Shown here: positions 16,628-25,604 of the stretch, one piece after another
Layout of the letters: each line of letters opens with the position of its first letter
How positions within the stretch are numbered: position 1 is the first letter of the stretch
NCBI GenBank assembly: GCA_049322755.1
Contig: JBMOQX010000023.1
Span: forward strand, 59,385-123,384
DNA from: DATIUV01 sp049322755
GTDB lineage: Bacteria > Pseudomonadota > Gammaproteobacteria > Burkholderiales > UBA6910
Direction: 5' to 3'
DNA: 64,000 nucleotides
Notes under the pieces: generated by a model
Databases searched by the model: none
Told to the model about the DNA's origin: nothing
What the model saw: only the letters and a program-made list of their open reading frames with translations
Translations under genes and position numbers: made by a program

Positions 16628-19090
16628 ATGACAACCCTGTTCTGGATCCTCGCAAGCGTGGTGGCCGCCCTGGCGCTGGCATTCATCCGTGCCGGGGGCG
16701 TCGCCTGGGCGGCGGCCGCGGCCGTCGTCACCGTCGCCGCCGCTGCAGGGGGCGCGTCCTGGGTGCTGGTGCTGGCGCTGGCGGTGCTCACCGCCGGCGC
16801 GGTGGCGCTCAACGTCGAGTCGCTGCGCCGCCAGGTCAGCGACCGCCTGCTGGGGTGGTTCCGCACGGCGCTCCCCCAGGTGTCGCAGACCGAGCAGGAG
16901 GCGCTGGACGCCGGCACCGTCTGGTGGGACGGCGAGCTCTTCAGCGGCCGGCCCGAGTGGAAACGCCTGCTGGCGACGCCGAAGCCGGCCCTCTCGCCCG
17001 AGGAACAGGCGTTCATCGACGGGCCGGTGGAAGAACTGTGCGCGATGGTGGACGAGTGGCGGGTGACCCACGAGTGGCACGACCTGCCGCCCCACGTCTG
17101 GCAGTTCATCAAGGACAACGGCTTCCTCGGGATGATCATCCCGAGGAAATACGGCGGGCTCGGCTTCTCGGCGCTGGCCCACTCGGAAGTGGTGACCAAG
17201 ATCGCCTCGCGCAGCGGCACCGCGGCGGTGACGGTGATGGTGCCCAACTCGCTGGGCCCGGCCGAACTGCTGCTGCACTACGGCACCGATGAGCAGAAAA
17301 ACCATTACCTGCCGCGCCTCGCCCGCGGCGAGGAGATTCCCTGTTTCGGCCTGACCGGTCCGGACGCCGGCTCCGACGCCGGCTCGATCCCGGATTTCGG
17401 CGTCGTCTGCAAGGGCGAGCATCAGGGCAGGGAAGTTCTCGGCGTCCGACTCACCTGGGAGAAGCGCTACATCACGCTGGGGCCGGTGGCGACGCTGCTG
17501 GGCCTTGCGTTCCGCCTGCACGACCCGGACGGCCTGCTGGGCGGTGAGGAAGACATCGGCATCACGCTGGCGCTGATTCCGACCAGCCATCCCGGCGTGA
17601 ACATCGGCCGCCGGCACTTTCCGCTCAACGCGGGGTTCCAGAACGGACCCAACTGGGGCAAGGACGTCTTCATCCCCATGGACTGGACCATCGGCGGGCG
17701 CGAGTACGTCGGCCAGGGCTGGCGCATGCTGATGGAATGCCTGGCGGCCGGCCGCTCGATTTCGCTGCCGGCGTCCGCCACCGGCGGCGCCAAGATGGCG
17801 GCGTTCACCAGCGGCGCCTACGGCCGGGTGCGGGTGCAGTTCAAGACCCCGGTGGGCCGGTTCGAGGGCGTGGAAGAGGCGCTGGCGCGCATCGGCGGCA
17901 ACGCCTACCTGATGGACGCGGCGCGGGTGATGACCGCCGGCGCGGTGGACTTGGGCGAGAAGCCGGCGGTGATTTCGGCCATCTGCAAATACCACCTCAC
18001 CGAGCGCGGCCGCCAAGTGATCAACGACGCCATGGACGTGCACGGCGGAAAGGGTATCTGCTTGGGGCCGAAGAACTACCTCGGCCGCGCCTACCAGACC
18101 ACGCCCATCGCCATCACCGTCGAAGGCGCCAACATCCTCACCCGCAGCATGATCATCTTCGGGCAGGGCGCGATCCGCTGCCATCCCTACGTGCTGAAGG
18201 AAATCGCCGCCACCCGGGAAAGCGATCCGGAGAAGGCCGCGCGCGAGTTCGACGCGGCGCTATGGGGACACATCGGTTTCGTAGTGTCGAATGCCGCGCG
18301 CGCCTTCGTGCTGGGGCTCACCGGCGGACGCGGTGTCGCGGTGCCCGGCGCGCCCGAGCTGAAGCGCTACTACCAGAAGCTCTCGCGCTATTCGGCCGCG
18401 CTGGCGTTCGCCGCGGACATGGCCATGCTGGTGCTGGGCGGCACCCTCAAGCGCCGCGAGAAGATCTCGGCCCGGCTCGGCGACGTGCTCAGCGAGCTGT
18501 ATCTCGCCTCCGCCGTGCTCAAGCGCTACGAGGACGAGGGGCGCCAGGCAGAAGACCTGCCGTTGGCGCGCTGGGCGCTGGACGACGGCCTGCACCGCAT
18601 CCAGGCCGCCTTCACGGGCCTGATCGCCAACTTCCCCAGCCGCCCGGTGGCGTGGGCGCAGCAGGCGGTGTGCCTGCCGCTGGGCCGGCGCGAGCGGGGG
18701 CCCAGCGACCACGCGGGGCACCGGCTGGTGGAACTGCTGCTCAAGCCCTCGGCCGCGCGCGAGCGGCTGACCGCGGGCATCTACGTGCCGCGCGCGGCCC
18801 ACGAACCGCTGGCCCAGCTGGACGCCGCGATGCGCCTGGCGATCGAGTGCGAGGACACCGAGGCGCGCGTGCGTGCCGCGATCAAGGCCGGCGAGGTCAA
18901 GCCGGCGCGCGGTGACGACGAGGCGCGGCTGGCGCGCGAGGCTGGCGTCATCACGCAAGCCGAGCTGGAGCGCCTCACCGAACTTAAGCGGCTGCGGCGC
19001 GAAGTGATCATGGTGGACGACTTCGAGCCCGATTTCGGCGTCGCCAAGCGGCCGGAAGCCGATTCGGTGCCGCTGAGGAAGCGGGCGTGA
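16628..19090 (+). CDS. fadE: Long-chain acyl-CoA dehydrogenase FadE
   Basis: FadE performs the first, ETF-linked step of fatty-acid beta-oxidation. The 820-residue size matches E. coli FadE (814). Residues about 1-60 form two to three hydrophobic segments that anchor it in the inner membrane. The dehydrogenase core contains FGLTGPDAGSDAGSIPD (about 240-256), the region around DAMDVHGGKGICLGPKNYLG and AITVEGANILTRSM, followed by the long DUF1974-type C-terminal domain. The ATG at 16628 has a GAAGGAG ribosome site. Its TGA overlaps the GTG of the enoyl-CoA isomerase gene by 3 bases. The TetR gene just upstream probably controls it. Confidence 0.93.
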   Translation: MTTLFWILASVVAALALAFIRAGGVAWAAAAAVVTVAAAAGGASWVLVLALAVLTAGAVALNVESLRRQVSDRLLGWFRTALPQVSQTEQEALDAGTVWWDGELFSGRPEWKRLLATPKPALSPEEQAFIDGPVEELCAMVDEWRVTHEWHDLPPHVWQFIKDNGFLGMIIPRKYGGLGFSALAHSEVVTKIASRSGTAAVTVMVPNSLGPAELLLHYGTDEQKNHYLPRLARGEEIPCFGLTGPDAGSDAGSIPDFGVVCKGEHQGREVLGVRLTWEKRYITLGPVATLLGLAFRLHDPDGLLGGEEDIGITLALIPTSHPGVNIGRRHFPLNAGFQNGPNWGKDVFIPMDWTIGGREYVGQGWRMLMECLAAGRSISLPASATGGAKMAAFTSGAYGRVRVQFKTPVGRFEGVEEALARIGGNAYLMDAARVMTAGAVDLGEKPAVISAICKYHLTERGRQVINDAMDVHGGKGICLGPKNYLGRAYQTTPIAITVEGANILTRSMIIFGQGAIRCHPYVLKEIAATRESDPEKAAREFDAALWGHIGFVVSNAARAFVLGLTGGRGVAVPGAPELKRYYQKLSRYSAALAFAADMAMLVLGGTLKRREKISARLGDVLSELYLASAVLKRYEDEGRQAEDLPLARWALDDGLHRIQAAFTGLIANFPSRPVAWAQQAVCLPLGRRERGPSDHAGHRLVELLLKPSAARERLTAGIYVPRAAHEPLAQLDAAMRLAIECEDTEARVRAAIKAGEVKPARGDDEARLAREAGVITQAELERLTELKRLRREVIMVDDFEPDFGVAKRPEADSVPLRKRA

Positions 19091-19872
19091 CCGACGTCGT
19101 CCGCGTTGACCGCGACGGCGCGGTCGCGACGCTCGCGCTCAACCGTCCCGCGGCGCTCAACGCCATGGACGGCGAGATGATGCGCGCCCTGCGGCGCACC
19201 ACCGAAGCGGTGGCGGCGGATGCGGCGGTCCGGGCCGTGGTGATCCGCGGCGAGGGGCCAGCGTTTCTCGCCGGCGGGGACGTCAAGCTGTTCCACCAGC
19301 GCATCGCCGATCTGCCGGAGCTGATCCGCTCCGTTGGGCCGGAGCTCAACGCCGCCATTCTCGCGATCCGCACCATGCCCAAGCCGGTGCTGGCGAGCGT
19401 CCACGGCGCGGTGGCCGGGGCGGGCATCAGCCTGATGCTGGCGGCGGACCTGGTGATCGCAGCGGACGACACGCGCTTCAACCTGGCCTACACCAAGATC
19501 GGCGTCAATCCCGACGGCGGCGCCACGGCTTTCCTCCCGCGCGTGGTGGGCGAGAAGAAGGCGCTGGAGCTGGCGCTGCTGGCGGAGACGTTCGACGCCG
19601 CCACCGCCGTGTCGCTGGGCATTGTCAACCGCGCCGTGCCGGCGGCGGAGCTGTCCGCGCGCTCCGCCGAACTGGCGGCGCGCCTGGCCGCGGGGCCGAC
19701 GCGGGCCTACGCCGAGGCCAAAGCGCTGATCTACGGCGCCGCCGGGCGGCCGCTGGCCGAACAGCTGGCAGCGGAGATCGCCGCGTTCGCCCGCTGCGCC
19801 GGCACCGCCGACGCCGCCGAGGGCATCGGCGCGTTCGTCGAAAAGCGCGCGCCGCGGTTTATCGGGCGCTGA
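19087..19872 (+). CDS. Enoyl-CoA hydratase/isomerase family, PaaG-like (probable isomerase)
   Basis: The 261-residue crotonase-fold protein starts with GTG inside the fadE stop. The oxyanion-hole regions are present, but the two catalytic glutamates of true hydratases are missing: the GGGCEL position reads GAGISL and the PE position reads AYTKIG. Instead Asp143 in the NPDGG segment matches the catalytic Asp of PaaG (PDCGG), which moves a double bond between the beta-gamma and alpha-beta positions. The likely role is isomerisation of unsaturated acyl-CoA intermediates, leaving hydration to the FadN-like enzyme downstream. The assignment rests on motifs. Confidence 0.85.
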   Translation: MTDVVRVDRDGAVATLALNRPAALNAMDGEMMRALRRTTEAVAADAAVRAVVIRGEGPAFLAGGDVKLFHQRIADLPELIRSVGPELNAAILAIRTMPKPVLASVHGAVAGAGISLMLAADLVIAADDTRFNLAYTKIGVNPDGGATAFLPRVVGEKKALELALLAETFDAATAVSLGIVNRAVPAAELSARSAELAARLAAGPTRAYAEAKALIYGAAGRPLAEQLAAEIAAFARCAGTADAAEGIGAFVEKRAPRFIGR

Positions 19873-19884
19873 CGCCCTTCATGA

Positions 19885-20038
19885 ACCCCAGAGACACAGA
19901 GGCACAGAGAAGGGCGGGACCTTTCACCGCGAAGGACGCAAAGGACGCAATGGAACACACTTGCCGTTCATTTTGTAAGTTTCCTTCGCGTCCTTTGCGT
20001 CCTTCGCGGTAAATGGCTGTTCTCTGTGCCTCTGGGGT
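19885..20038. repeat. Dispersed long inverted-repeat element, copy 1
   Basis: The gap between the isomerase and SDR genes is almost filled by a 154-bp imperfect palindrome. The outer arms are ACCCCAGAG...GGCACAGAGAA (19885-19911) and TTCTCTGTGCCTCTGGGGT (20020-20038). The inner arms are 23 bp and perfectly complementary (19926-19948 with 19988-20010), made of repeated AAGGACGC words. It has no coding capacity. Elements of this CACAGAGG/AAGGACGC type are scattered in many proteobacterial genomes. The transcript would fold into a very stable hairpin inside the operon. A diverged second copy lies at 25605-25730. Confidence 0.85.
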
Positions 20039-20066
20039 GAAATAGGCGGTGAATTGAGAGAGGAAT

Positions 20067-20888
20067 ATGTCGAGCCTGAGGGGAAAGACCGTCTTCATCA
20101 CCGGCGCGAGCCGCGGCATCGGTCGCGAGATCGCATTGCGCTGCGCGCGCGACGGCGCCAACGTGGTGGTGACCGGCAAGACCGTGGAGCCACATCCCAA
20201 GCTGCCGGGGACGATCCACAGCGTCTGCGAGGAGCTCGAGCAGGCGGGCGGCCGCGGGCTCGCCATCCAGCTGGATGTGCGCGACGAGACCGCGGTCAAG
20301 GCGGCGGTGGATCACGCGGCGGGCCATTTCGGCGGCATCGACGTGCTGGTGAACAACGCCAGCGCCATCATGCTGGCCGGCACGCGAGAGACGCCGGTGA
20401 AGCGCTTCGACCTGATGCTGGGGGTGAACGTGCGCGCCACCTACGCCGCCAGCCAGGCGTGCATTCCCCACCTGGAAAAGGCGGCGAATCCCCACATCCT
20501 CTCGCTCTCGCCGCCGCTCAACCTGGAGCCGCGCTGGTTCAAGGACCACGTCGCCTACACCATCTCGAAATACGGCATGAGCATGTGCACGCTGGGCATG
20601 GCGGCGGAGCTCAAGCTCGCGGGCATCGCGGTGAATTCGCTCTGGCCGCGCACCACCATCGCCACCGCGGCGATCGAGTTCAATTTTCCCAAGGCGGTGC
20701 TGGACGCGAGCCGCAAGCCGGCGATCATGGCCGACGCCGCCCACGCGATCCTCACCCGAGACGCCCGCACCTGCAGCGGCAACTTCTTCATCGACGAGGA
20801 CGTTCTGCGGGAGGAGGGGGTGGCCGATTTCGACGCCTACGCCTGCCGCCCGGGCGTGCCGTTGTTCACGGACCTGTTCGTCGGCTGA
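20067..20888 (+). CDS. Short-chain dehydrogenase/reductase, HSDL2-like
   Basis: The 273-residue protein has the Rossmann motif TGASRGIGREIAL (about 12-24), the NNAS segment and the active-site set Ser (SLSPP), Tyr and Lys in YTISKYG. The sequence GKTVEPHPKLPGTIHSVCEE resembles HSDL2-type SDRs, which accompany fatty-acid enzymes in bacteria and peroxisomes. It probably uses NAD(P) on a hydroxy- or oxoacyl substrate; the exact reaction is not known for this group. It is followed after 14 bp by the thioesterase gene. Confidence 0.87.
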   Translation: MSSLRGKTVFITGASRGIGREIALRCARDGANVVVTGKTVEPHPKLPGTIHSVCEELEQAGGRGLAIQLDVRDETAVKAAVDHAAGHFGGIDVLVNNASAIMLAGTRETPVKRFDLMLGVNVRATYAASQACIPHLEKAANPHILSLSPPLNLEPRWFKDHVAYTISKYGMSMCTLGMAAELKLAGIAVNSLWPRTTIATAAIEFNFPKAVLDASRKPAIMADAAHAILTRDARTCSGNFFIDEDVLREEGVADFDAYACRPGVPLFTDLFVG

Positions 20889-20902
20889 GGAGTCCCGCGG
20901 AA

Positions 20903-21316
20903 ATGCCAGAGGCCGTAACCCCCGATGCCCGTCTGCCGGAGGGGCGCGACCCGGTGCTGCGGGTGGTGCCGATGCCCTCGGACGCCAATTACGCGGGCGA
21001 CATCTTCGGCGGCTGGATCATGTCCCAGGTGGACATCGCCGGCAGCATCCCGGCGCTGCGGCGCGCCCGCGGCCGGGTCGCCACCGTGGCGGTGAACTCG
21101 TTCGTGTTCAAGCAGCCGGTCTTCGTCGGCGACCTGGTCAGCTTCTACGCCGAGGTGGTGAAGGTGGGCCGGAGCTCGATCACCGTGGACGTGGAAGTCT
21201 ACGCCCAGCGCAACCGGGCGCAGGAGGAGTGTGTCAAGGTGACCGAAGCGGTGCTAACCTACGTCGCGGTAGACCCGAACCGGAAGCCGCGGCCGGTGCC
21301 GCAGGACGTCGACTGA
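20903..21316 (+). CDS. Acyl-CoA thioesterase, YciA-type hotdog fold
   Basis: The enzyme hydrolyses acyl-CoA to free acid and CoA. The 137-residue product carries the YciA/BACH signature: LRVVPMPSDANYAGDIFGGW with the catalytic Asp in the DIFGG segment, and the SFVFKQPVFVGDLVSFYAE strand region. An ATG at 20903 follows a GAGGAGTCCC ribosome site. In a beta-oxidation cluster such an enzyme probably vents excess acyl-CoA and recycles CoA. Confidence 0.88.
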   Translation: MPEAVTPDARLPEGRDPVLRVVPMPSDANYAGDIFGGWIMSQVDIAGSIPALRRARGRVATVAVNSFVFKQPVFVGDLVSFYAEVVKVGRSSITVDVEVYAQRNRAQEECVKVTEAVLTYVAVDPNRKPRPVPQDVD

Positions 21317-21402
21317 AGGACCCGAAACCGGGGTGAGAGCCGGCAGGGTGCGTGGCGGCTCGACAAGAACGGAGAACGCACATCCAATCAAAGAGGAGGG
21401 AG

Positions 21403-22701
21403 ATGACGATGAAACCAGTGTTGAAACCCCTGTGCGCCGCCGTGGGGGCGGCTGGTATGCTGGTCGGCGTGTCCGGCGGTGCGTGGGCGTCAGGCTTCCA
21501 GCTGATGGAACAGAACGCCAGCCAGCTGGGCAACGCCTACGCCGGCACCGCGGCCGCCGCCGAGGACGCCAGCACGATCTACTTCAATCCGGCCGGCATG
21601 TCGCGCCTCAAGGGCCGGGACTTCGCGGTTTCGTTGAATGCCATTCGTCCCAGCTCCGAGTTCGAGGACCGCGGGTCGTCTTTTACTGCGGGCGGCACCC
21701 CTGTGCCGGGTCTGCCGGGCGTCGGCCCCCTGACCGGCAGCAACGGCGGCGACGCAGGCGACTGGGCCCTGCTGCCGGCGATCTATTATGCCCACGCCAT
21801 TGACAACAAGTGGTCGCTGGGTATCAGCGTCAATGCGCCGTTCGGCCTCAAGACCGATTACGACGCCGGTTTCATCGGTCGCTTCCAGGGCCTGAAATCG
21901 GAGTTGGAGACGCTGGCGATCACGCCGACCGTTTCCTACAAGGTCAACGACCAGCTGGCGCTCGGGGTGGGCGTGCGGGCGCAGCGGGCCGACGCCACGC
22001 TCACCAGCGCGACATCACCGCTCCTGCCCGGCGCGGTCAACACGCTGGAAGGCGACGACTGGGGATTCGGCTTTTCGCTGGGCGTGCTGTACCAGGCGAC
22101 GCCGAGCACGCGGCTGGGCGCCTCCTATCAGTCCAGCATCGACTACACGCTGGAAGGCACGCTGGTTTCCCCGGGTGTGCCCGGGGGCGTGATTCCCGTC
22201 ACCGCGGATCTGGAGGTGCCCGACATTGCGACGGTCAGCGTGGTGCACCAGCTCAATCCGCAGTGGGAGCTGCTGGCCGATGTCGCCTGGACCAACTGGA
22301 GCAAGTTCCGGGAATTGCGCGTGGTGGGACCGACCGGGGCCACGGTGTCCCAGGTGCCCCAGAACTGGGACGATACGTGGCGGTTCGCCTTGGGCGCCAA
22401 TTACCGTTATAACGACAAACTGAAGTTCCGCGTCGGTGTGGCGTTCGACGAGACGCCCACCTCGGACGAGTTCCGAACCGTCCGGATTCCGGACGAGGAC
22501 CGTATCTGGCTGGCGTTCGGCGTGCAGTACAAGGTGACCCCCAACGGCACGCTGGACATCGGCTACGTCCATATCTTTGTCGACGATCCGCGCATCAACA
22601 AGACGGAGACCCTGGGAGCCGGGCCCACCGGTACCCGCGTCGTGGGCGAGGTGGACGCCGACGTGAACATCATCGGGGTCCAGTACTCCCACAGCTTCTG
22701 A
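21403..22701 (+). CDS. fadL: Outer-membrane fatty-acid/hydrophobic-compound porin, FadL/OmpP1 family
   Basis: FadL-type 14-stranded barrels bring hydrophobic substrates across the outer membrane. The 432-residue protein has a signal peptide ending WAS, and the mature part begins GFQLMEQNASQLGNAYAGTA, the standard FadL plug start, followed by STIYFNPAGM with the NPA motif. It ends in the outer-membrane signature with terminal Phe (VQYSHSF). ATG 21403 has AGAGGAGGGAG before it; an in-frame GTG at 21352 would spoil the signal peptide. Its presence suggests the island degrades a hydrophobic acid or fatty acid. Confidence 0.92.
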   Translation: MTMKPVLKPLCAAVGAAGMLVGVSGGAWASGFQLMEQNASQLGNAYAGTAAAAEDASTIYFNPAGMSRLKGRDFAVSLNAIRPSSEFEDRGSSFTAGGTPVPGLPGVGPLTGSNGGDAGDWALLPAIYYAHAIDNKWSLGISVNAPFGLKTDYDAGFIGRFQGLKSELETLAITPTVSYKVNDQLALGVGVRAQRADATLTSATSPLLPGAVNTLEGDDWGFGFSLGVLYQATPSTRLGASYQSSIDYTLEGTLVSPGVPGGVIPVTADLEVPDIATVSVVHQLNPQWELLADVAWTNWSKFRELRVVGPTGATVSQVPQNWDDTWRFALGANYRYNDKLKFRVGVAFDETPTSDEFRTVRIPDEDRIWLAFGVQYKVTPNGTLDIGYVHIFVDDPRINKTETLGAGPTGTRVVGEVDADVNIIGVQYSHSF

Positions 22702-22710
22702 CGTTGCAGC

Positions 22711-22738
22711 CGCGGGCGGCGGCGCCCTGCCGCCCGCG
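22711..22738 (+). terminator. Strong GC stem-loop after fadL
   Basis: CGCGGGCGGC and GCCGCCCGCG pair over 10 bp around an 8-base loop, 9 bp after the fadL stop. The following sequence (ATTCCCCTTTCC) is only weakly T-rich, so termination may be partial. Confidence 0.5.
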
Positions 22739-22808
22739 ATTCCCCTTTCCCGGGGGGCGAATACGGCCTCTGCAATCTCCCCGAACTTACTTTGTCAGGC
22801 ATCGCATC

Positions 22809-25301
22809 ATGACCGCAACGCCCCAACTGCAAGTCCGCAAAGTCGCCGTCCTCGGCGCCGGCGTCATGGGCGCCCAGATCGCCGCGCAGCTCGCCAACGC
22901 CCGGGTGCAGCCCATCCTGTTCGAGCTGCCGGCCAAGGAGGGCGATCCCAACGGCAACGTCACCCGGGCCATCGAGAACCTGAAGAAGCTGGATCCGAGC
23001 CCGATCGCCACCAAGGACCACGCCAAATACATCCGGCCAGCGAACTACGACCAGCACCTGGAACTGCTGAAGGAGTGCGACATCGTCATCGAGGCGATCG
23101 CGGAGCGCATGGACTGGAAGCTGGACCTGTACCGCAAGGTGGCGCCGCACCTGGGGGAGAGCACCATCTTCGCCAGCAACACCTCGGGCCTGTCGATCAA
23201 GGCGCTCTCCGAGGGCATGCCCGAAGGCCAGCGGGCCCGCTTCTGCGGCGTGCACTTCTTCAATCCGCCGCGTTACATGCACCTGGTGGAGCTGATCCCC
23301 ACCGCGTACACCGACCCGCAGGTGCTGGCCGACCTGGAGGGCTTCCTGGTCACCCATCTGGGCAAGGGCGTGATTCGCGCCAAGGACACGCCCAACTTCA
23401 TCGCCAACCGCGTCGGCGTGTTCTCGATGATGGCGACCGTGCACCACGCGCAGCGTCTGGGGCTGCGCTTCGACGTGGTGGACAAGCTCACCGGCCCGCT
23501 GCTGGGGCGGCCCAAGAGCGCGACCTTCCGCACCGCCGACGTGGTGGGGCTGGACACCTTCGCCCACGTCGTGAAGACCATGCAGGACACGCTGCCGGGC
23601 GATCCCTGGCACAAGTACTACGCGATTCCCGAGTGGCTGCAGGCGCTCATCGACCAGGGCGCGCTGGGCCAGAAGAGCAAGCGCGGCGTCTACGTCAAGA
23701 AGGGCAAGGACATCCACGTCCTCGATCTGCAGAAGAAGGATTATGTCCCGGCCGACGCCGAAGCCGACGAGTCGGTGGTGGCGATGCTCAAGAACCGGAA
23801 CCTCGCCGAGAAGTTCACCCAGCTCCGGAGCAGCCAGCATCCGCAGGCGCAGTTCATCTGGGCCTGCCATCGCGACGTCTGGCATTACTGCGCCTACCAC
23901 CTGAAGGACATCGCCAACAACGCCCGCGACGTGGACCTGGCGATCCGCTGGGGTTTCGGCTGGAGCCAGGGCCCGTTCGAGATCTGGCAGCAGGCGGGCT
24001 GGAGCCAGGTGGCCGGGTGGATCGCCGAGGACATCAGGGCCGGCAAGACCATGGCCAGCGCGCCGCTGCCGGACTGGGCCGCGGACCCCAACCGCACCGG
24101 CGTGCACACGAAGGAAGGTTCGTACTCGCCGGCCAGCACCGGCTATCAGGGCCGCTCGGAGCTGCCGGTCTACCGGCGCCAGCCGTTCCCGGACCGCGTC
24201 GTGGGCGAGGAGGCGACCTACGGCCACACCCTCTTCGAGACCGATGCCGTGCGACTCTGGCACACCGGCGACGACATCGCCGTGCTGTCGTTCAAGTCCA
24301 AACAGCACACCATCGGCGATGACGTGCTGGACGGCACGCTGCAGGCGCTGGAAGAGGCGGAGAAAAACTACCAGGGGCTGGTGATCTGGCAGACCGAGCC
24401 GCCGTTCTCGCTCGGGGCCAACCTGTCCAAGGTCACCGACAGCATGAAAAAGAAAGGTGAGCCGCCCTCGGCGCTGGACAAGATGGTGAAGAGGTTCCGG
24501 CGCGAAGCCACTTCGCTGATCATGAAGGCGGCGCGCTCGCTCAACATGGCGGACAAGCTGCAGGCGCCGATCCTGGCGCGCATCGAGCGGGTGGTGGAGC
24601 AGTTCCAGCACGCCACCCAGCGGCTCAAGTACTCGATGGTGCCGACGGTGGCGGCGGTGGACGGCATGGCGCTCGGCGGCGGCACCGAGTTCATCATGCA
24701 CTGCGACCGCGCGGTGGCGACGCTGGAGAGCTACATCGGCCTGGTGGAAGTGGGCGTCGGCCTGCTGCCGGCGGGCGGTGGCTGCAAGGAATATGCGCTG
24801 CGTGCCGCCGAGGCGGCCCGCGGCGGCGACCTGTTTCCTCATCTGCGGCGCGCATTCGAGACCATCGCCACGGCGCAGGTCGCGCGCAGCGCGGAGAACG
24901 CCAAGGAGCTGGGTTATCTCACCGCGTGCGACCGGGTGGTGATGAACCGCTTCGAGCTGCTGCACGTCGCCAAGGCGGAGCTGCGCGCCATGGCGGAGGC
25001 GGGCTACCGGCCGCCGCTCAAGCCGGTGGAGATTCCGGTGGCCGGCGATTCGGCCATCGCGACGTTCAAGGCGCACATGTCGAACCTGCTGGCCGGCGGT
25101 TTCATCTCCGAGCACGACTACCTGGTGGGCTGCAAGGTGGCCCACGTGCTGTGCGGCGGCGACGTCACCCCCGGCAGCCTGGTGGACGAGCAGTGGCTGC
25201 TGGACCTGGAGCGCGAGGCGTTCATGGAGCTGCTGGCGACCGAGAAAACGCAGGCCCGGATTGAGCACACGCTCAAGACGGGAAAACCACTCAGGAACTG
25301 A
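22809..25301 (+). CDS. 3-Hydroxyacyl-CoA dehydrogenase / enoyl-CoA hydratase fusion, FadN type
   Basis: This bifunctional beta-oxidation enzyme has 830 residues with the dehydrogenase first and the crotonase domain last. That is the order of B. subtilis FadN and the reverse of E. coli FadB. The NAD motif VAVLGAGVMGAQIAAQLAN starts near residue 14. CGVHFFNPPRYMHLVELIPT and DTPNFIANRVGVF mark the dehydrogenase core. The C-terminal crotonase domain (about 490-720) includes ALGGGTEFIMHCDRA and LVEVGVGLLPAGGG with acidic residues at the hydratase positions. ATG 22809 gives the family N-terminus. The thiolase follows, as in fadNA operons. The last 45 bp of the gene are duplicated downstream. Confidence 0.9.
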   Translation: MTATPQLQVRKVAVLGAGVMGAQIAAQLANARVQPILFELPAKEGDPNGNVTRAIENLKKLDPSPIATKDHAKYIRPANYDQHLELLKECDIVIEAIAERMDWKLDLYRKVAPHLGESTIFASNTSGLSIKALSEGMPEGQRARFCGVHFFNPPRYMHLVELIPTAYTDPQVLADLEGFLVTHLGKGVIRAKDTPNFIANRVGVFSMMATVHHAQRLGLRFDVVDKLTGPLLGRPKSATFRTADVVGLDTFAHVVKTMQDTLPGDPWHKYYAIPEWLQALIDQGALGQKSKRGVYVKKGKDIHVLDLQKKDYVPADAEADESVVAMLKNRNLAEKFTQLRSSQHPQAQFIWACHRDVWHYCAYHLKDIANNARDVDLAIRWGFGWSQGPFEIWQQAGWSQVAGWIAEDIRAGKTMASAPLPDWAADPNRTGVHTKEGSYSPASTGYQGRSELPVYRRQPFPDRVVGEEATYGHTLFETDAVRLWHTGDDIAVLSFKSKQHTIGDDVLDGTLQALEEAEKNYQGLVIWQTEPPFSLGANLSKVTDSMKKKGEPPSALDKMVKRFRREATSLIMKAARSLNMADKLQAPILARIERVVEQFQHATQRLKYSMVPTVAAVDGMALGGGTEFIMHCDRAVATLESYIGLVEVGVGLLPAGGGCKEYALRAAEAARGGDLFPHLRRAFETIATAQVARSAENAKELGYLTACDRVVMNRFELLHVAKAELRAMAEAGYRPPLKPVEIPVAGDSAIATFKAHMSNLLAGGFISEHDYLVGCKVAHVLCGGDVTPGSLVDEQWLLDLEREAFMELLATEKTQARIEHTLKTGKPLRN

Positions 25302-25403
25302 GCGAGTGTTTCAGCGCAGACTAACCTTCAGGTTATGTCGGAGCTAAAAGCGTGTTTTCGGATTGAGCACACGCTCAAGACGGGAAAACCGCTCAGGAAC
25401 TGA
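25257..25403 (+). repeat. Duplicated 3' end of the FadN-type gene, 102-bp period
   Basis: The last 45 bp of the dehydrogenase gene (25257-25301, encoding RIEHTLKTGKPLRN and the stop) recur at 25359-25403 with one mismatch, after a 57-bp spacer. The period is 102 bp. Each copy contains a TTGAGC-ACAC-GCTCAA hairpin, and the spacer contains AACCT-TC-AGGTT. The gap begins directly after the second stop codon. Beyond it, 25504-25599 is identical to 25308-25403. This could be a longer tandem array or simply two contig ends that overlap. Confidence 0.85.
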
Positions 25404-25503
25404 NNNNNNNNNNNNNNNNNNNNNNNNNNNNNNNNNNNNNNNNNNNNNNNNNNNNNNNNNNNNNNNNNNNNNNNNNNNNNNNNNNNNNNNNNNNNNNNNN
25501 NNN
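25404..25503. other. Assembly gap, 100 Ns
   Basis: Exactly 100 unknown bases are flanked by identical 96-bp sequences. The round number points to a placeholder of unknown true length. The real distance may be zero or negative (overlapping contig ends), or the gap may hide additional 102-bp repeats. Confidence 0.98.
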
Positions 25504-25599
25504 GTTTCAGCGCAGACTAACCTTCAGGTTATGTCGGAGCTAAAAGCGTGTTTTCGGATTGAGCACACGCTCAAGACGGGAAAACCGCTCAGGAACTGA
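25504..25599 (+). repeat. Third copy of the FadN 3'-end repeat, after the gap
   Basis: These 96 bp match 25308-25403 base for base, including the 45-bp gene-end segment with its stop at 25597-25599. See the repeat entry before the gap for the unit structure. Confidence 0.85.
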
Positions 25600-25604
25600 T
25601 TCTT

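Noticed and set aside
22563..25268. Minus-strand frame of about 900 codons opposite the FadN-type gene
   Set aside because: Low-complexity antisense shadow. The sense strand carries a complete two-domain enzyme.
25363..25599. Short frame running through the run of Ns
   Set aside because: It exists only because the Ns are read as unknown residues; both ends are copies of the preceding gene's 3' end.
25302..25599. Repeat units considered as integron attC sites or a CRISPR array
   Set aside because: No GTTRRRY core or paired R/L boxes, no integrase. The repeats are gene-end copies with no varying spacers.
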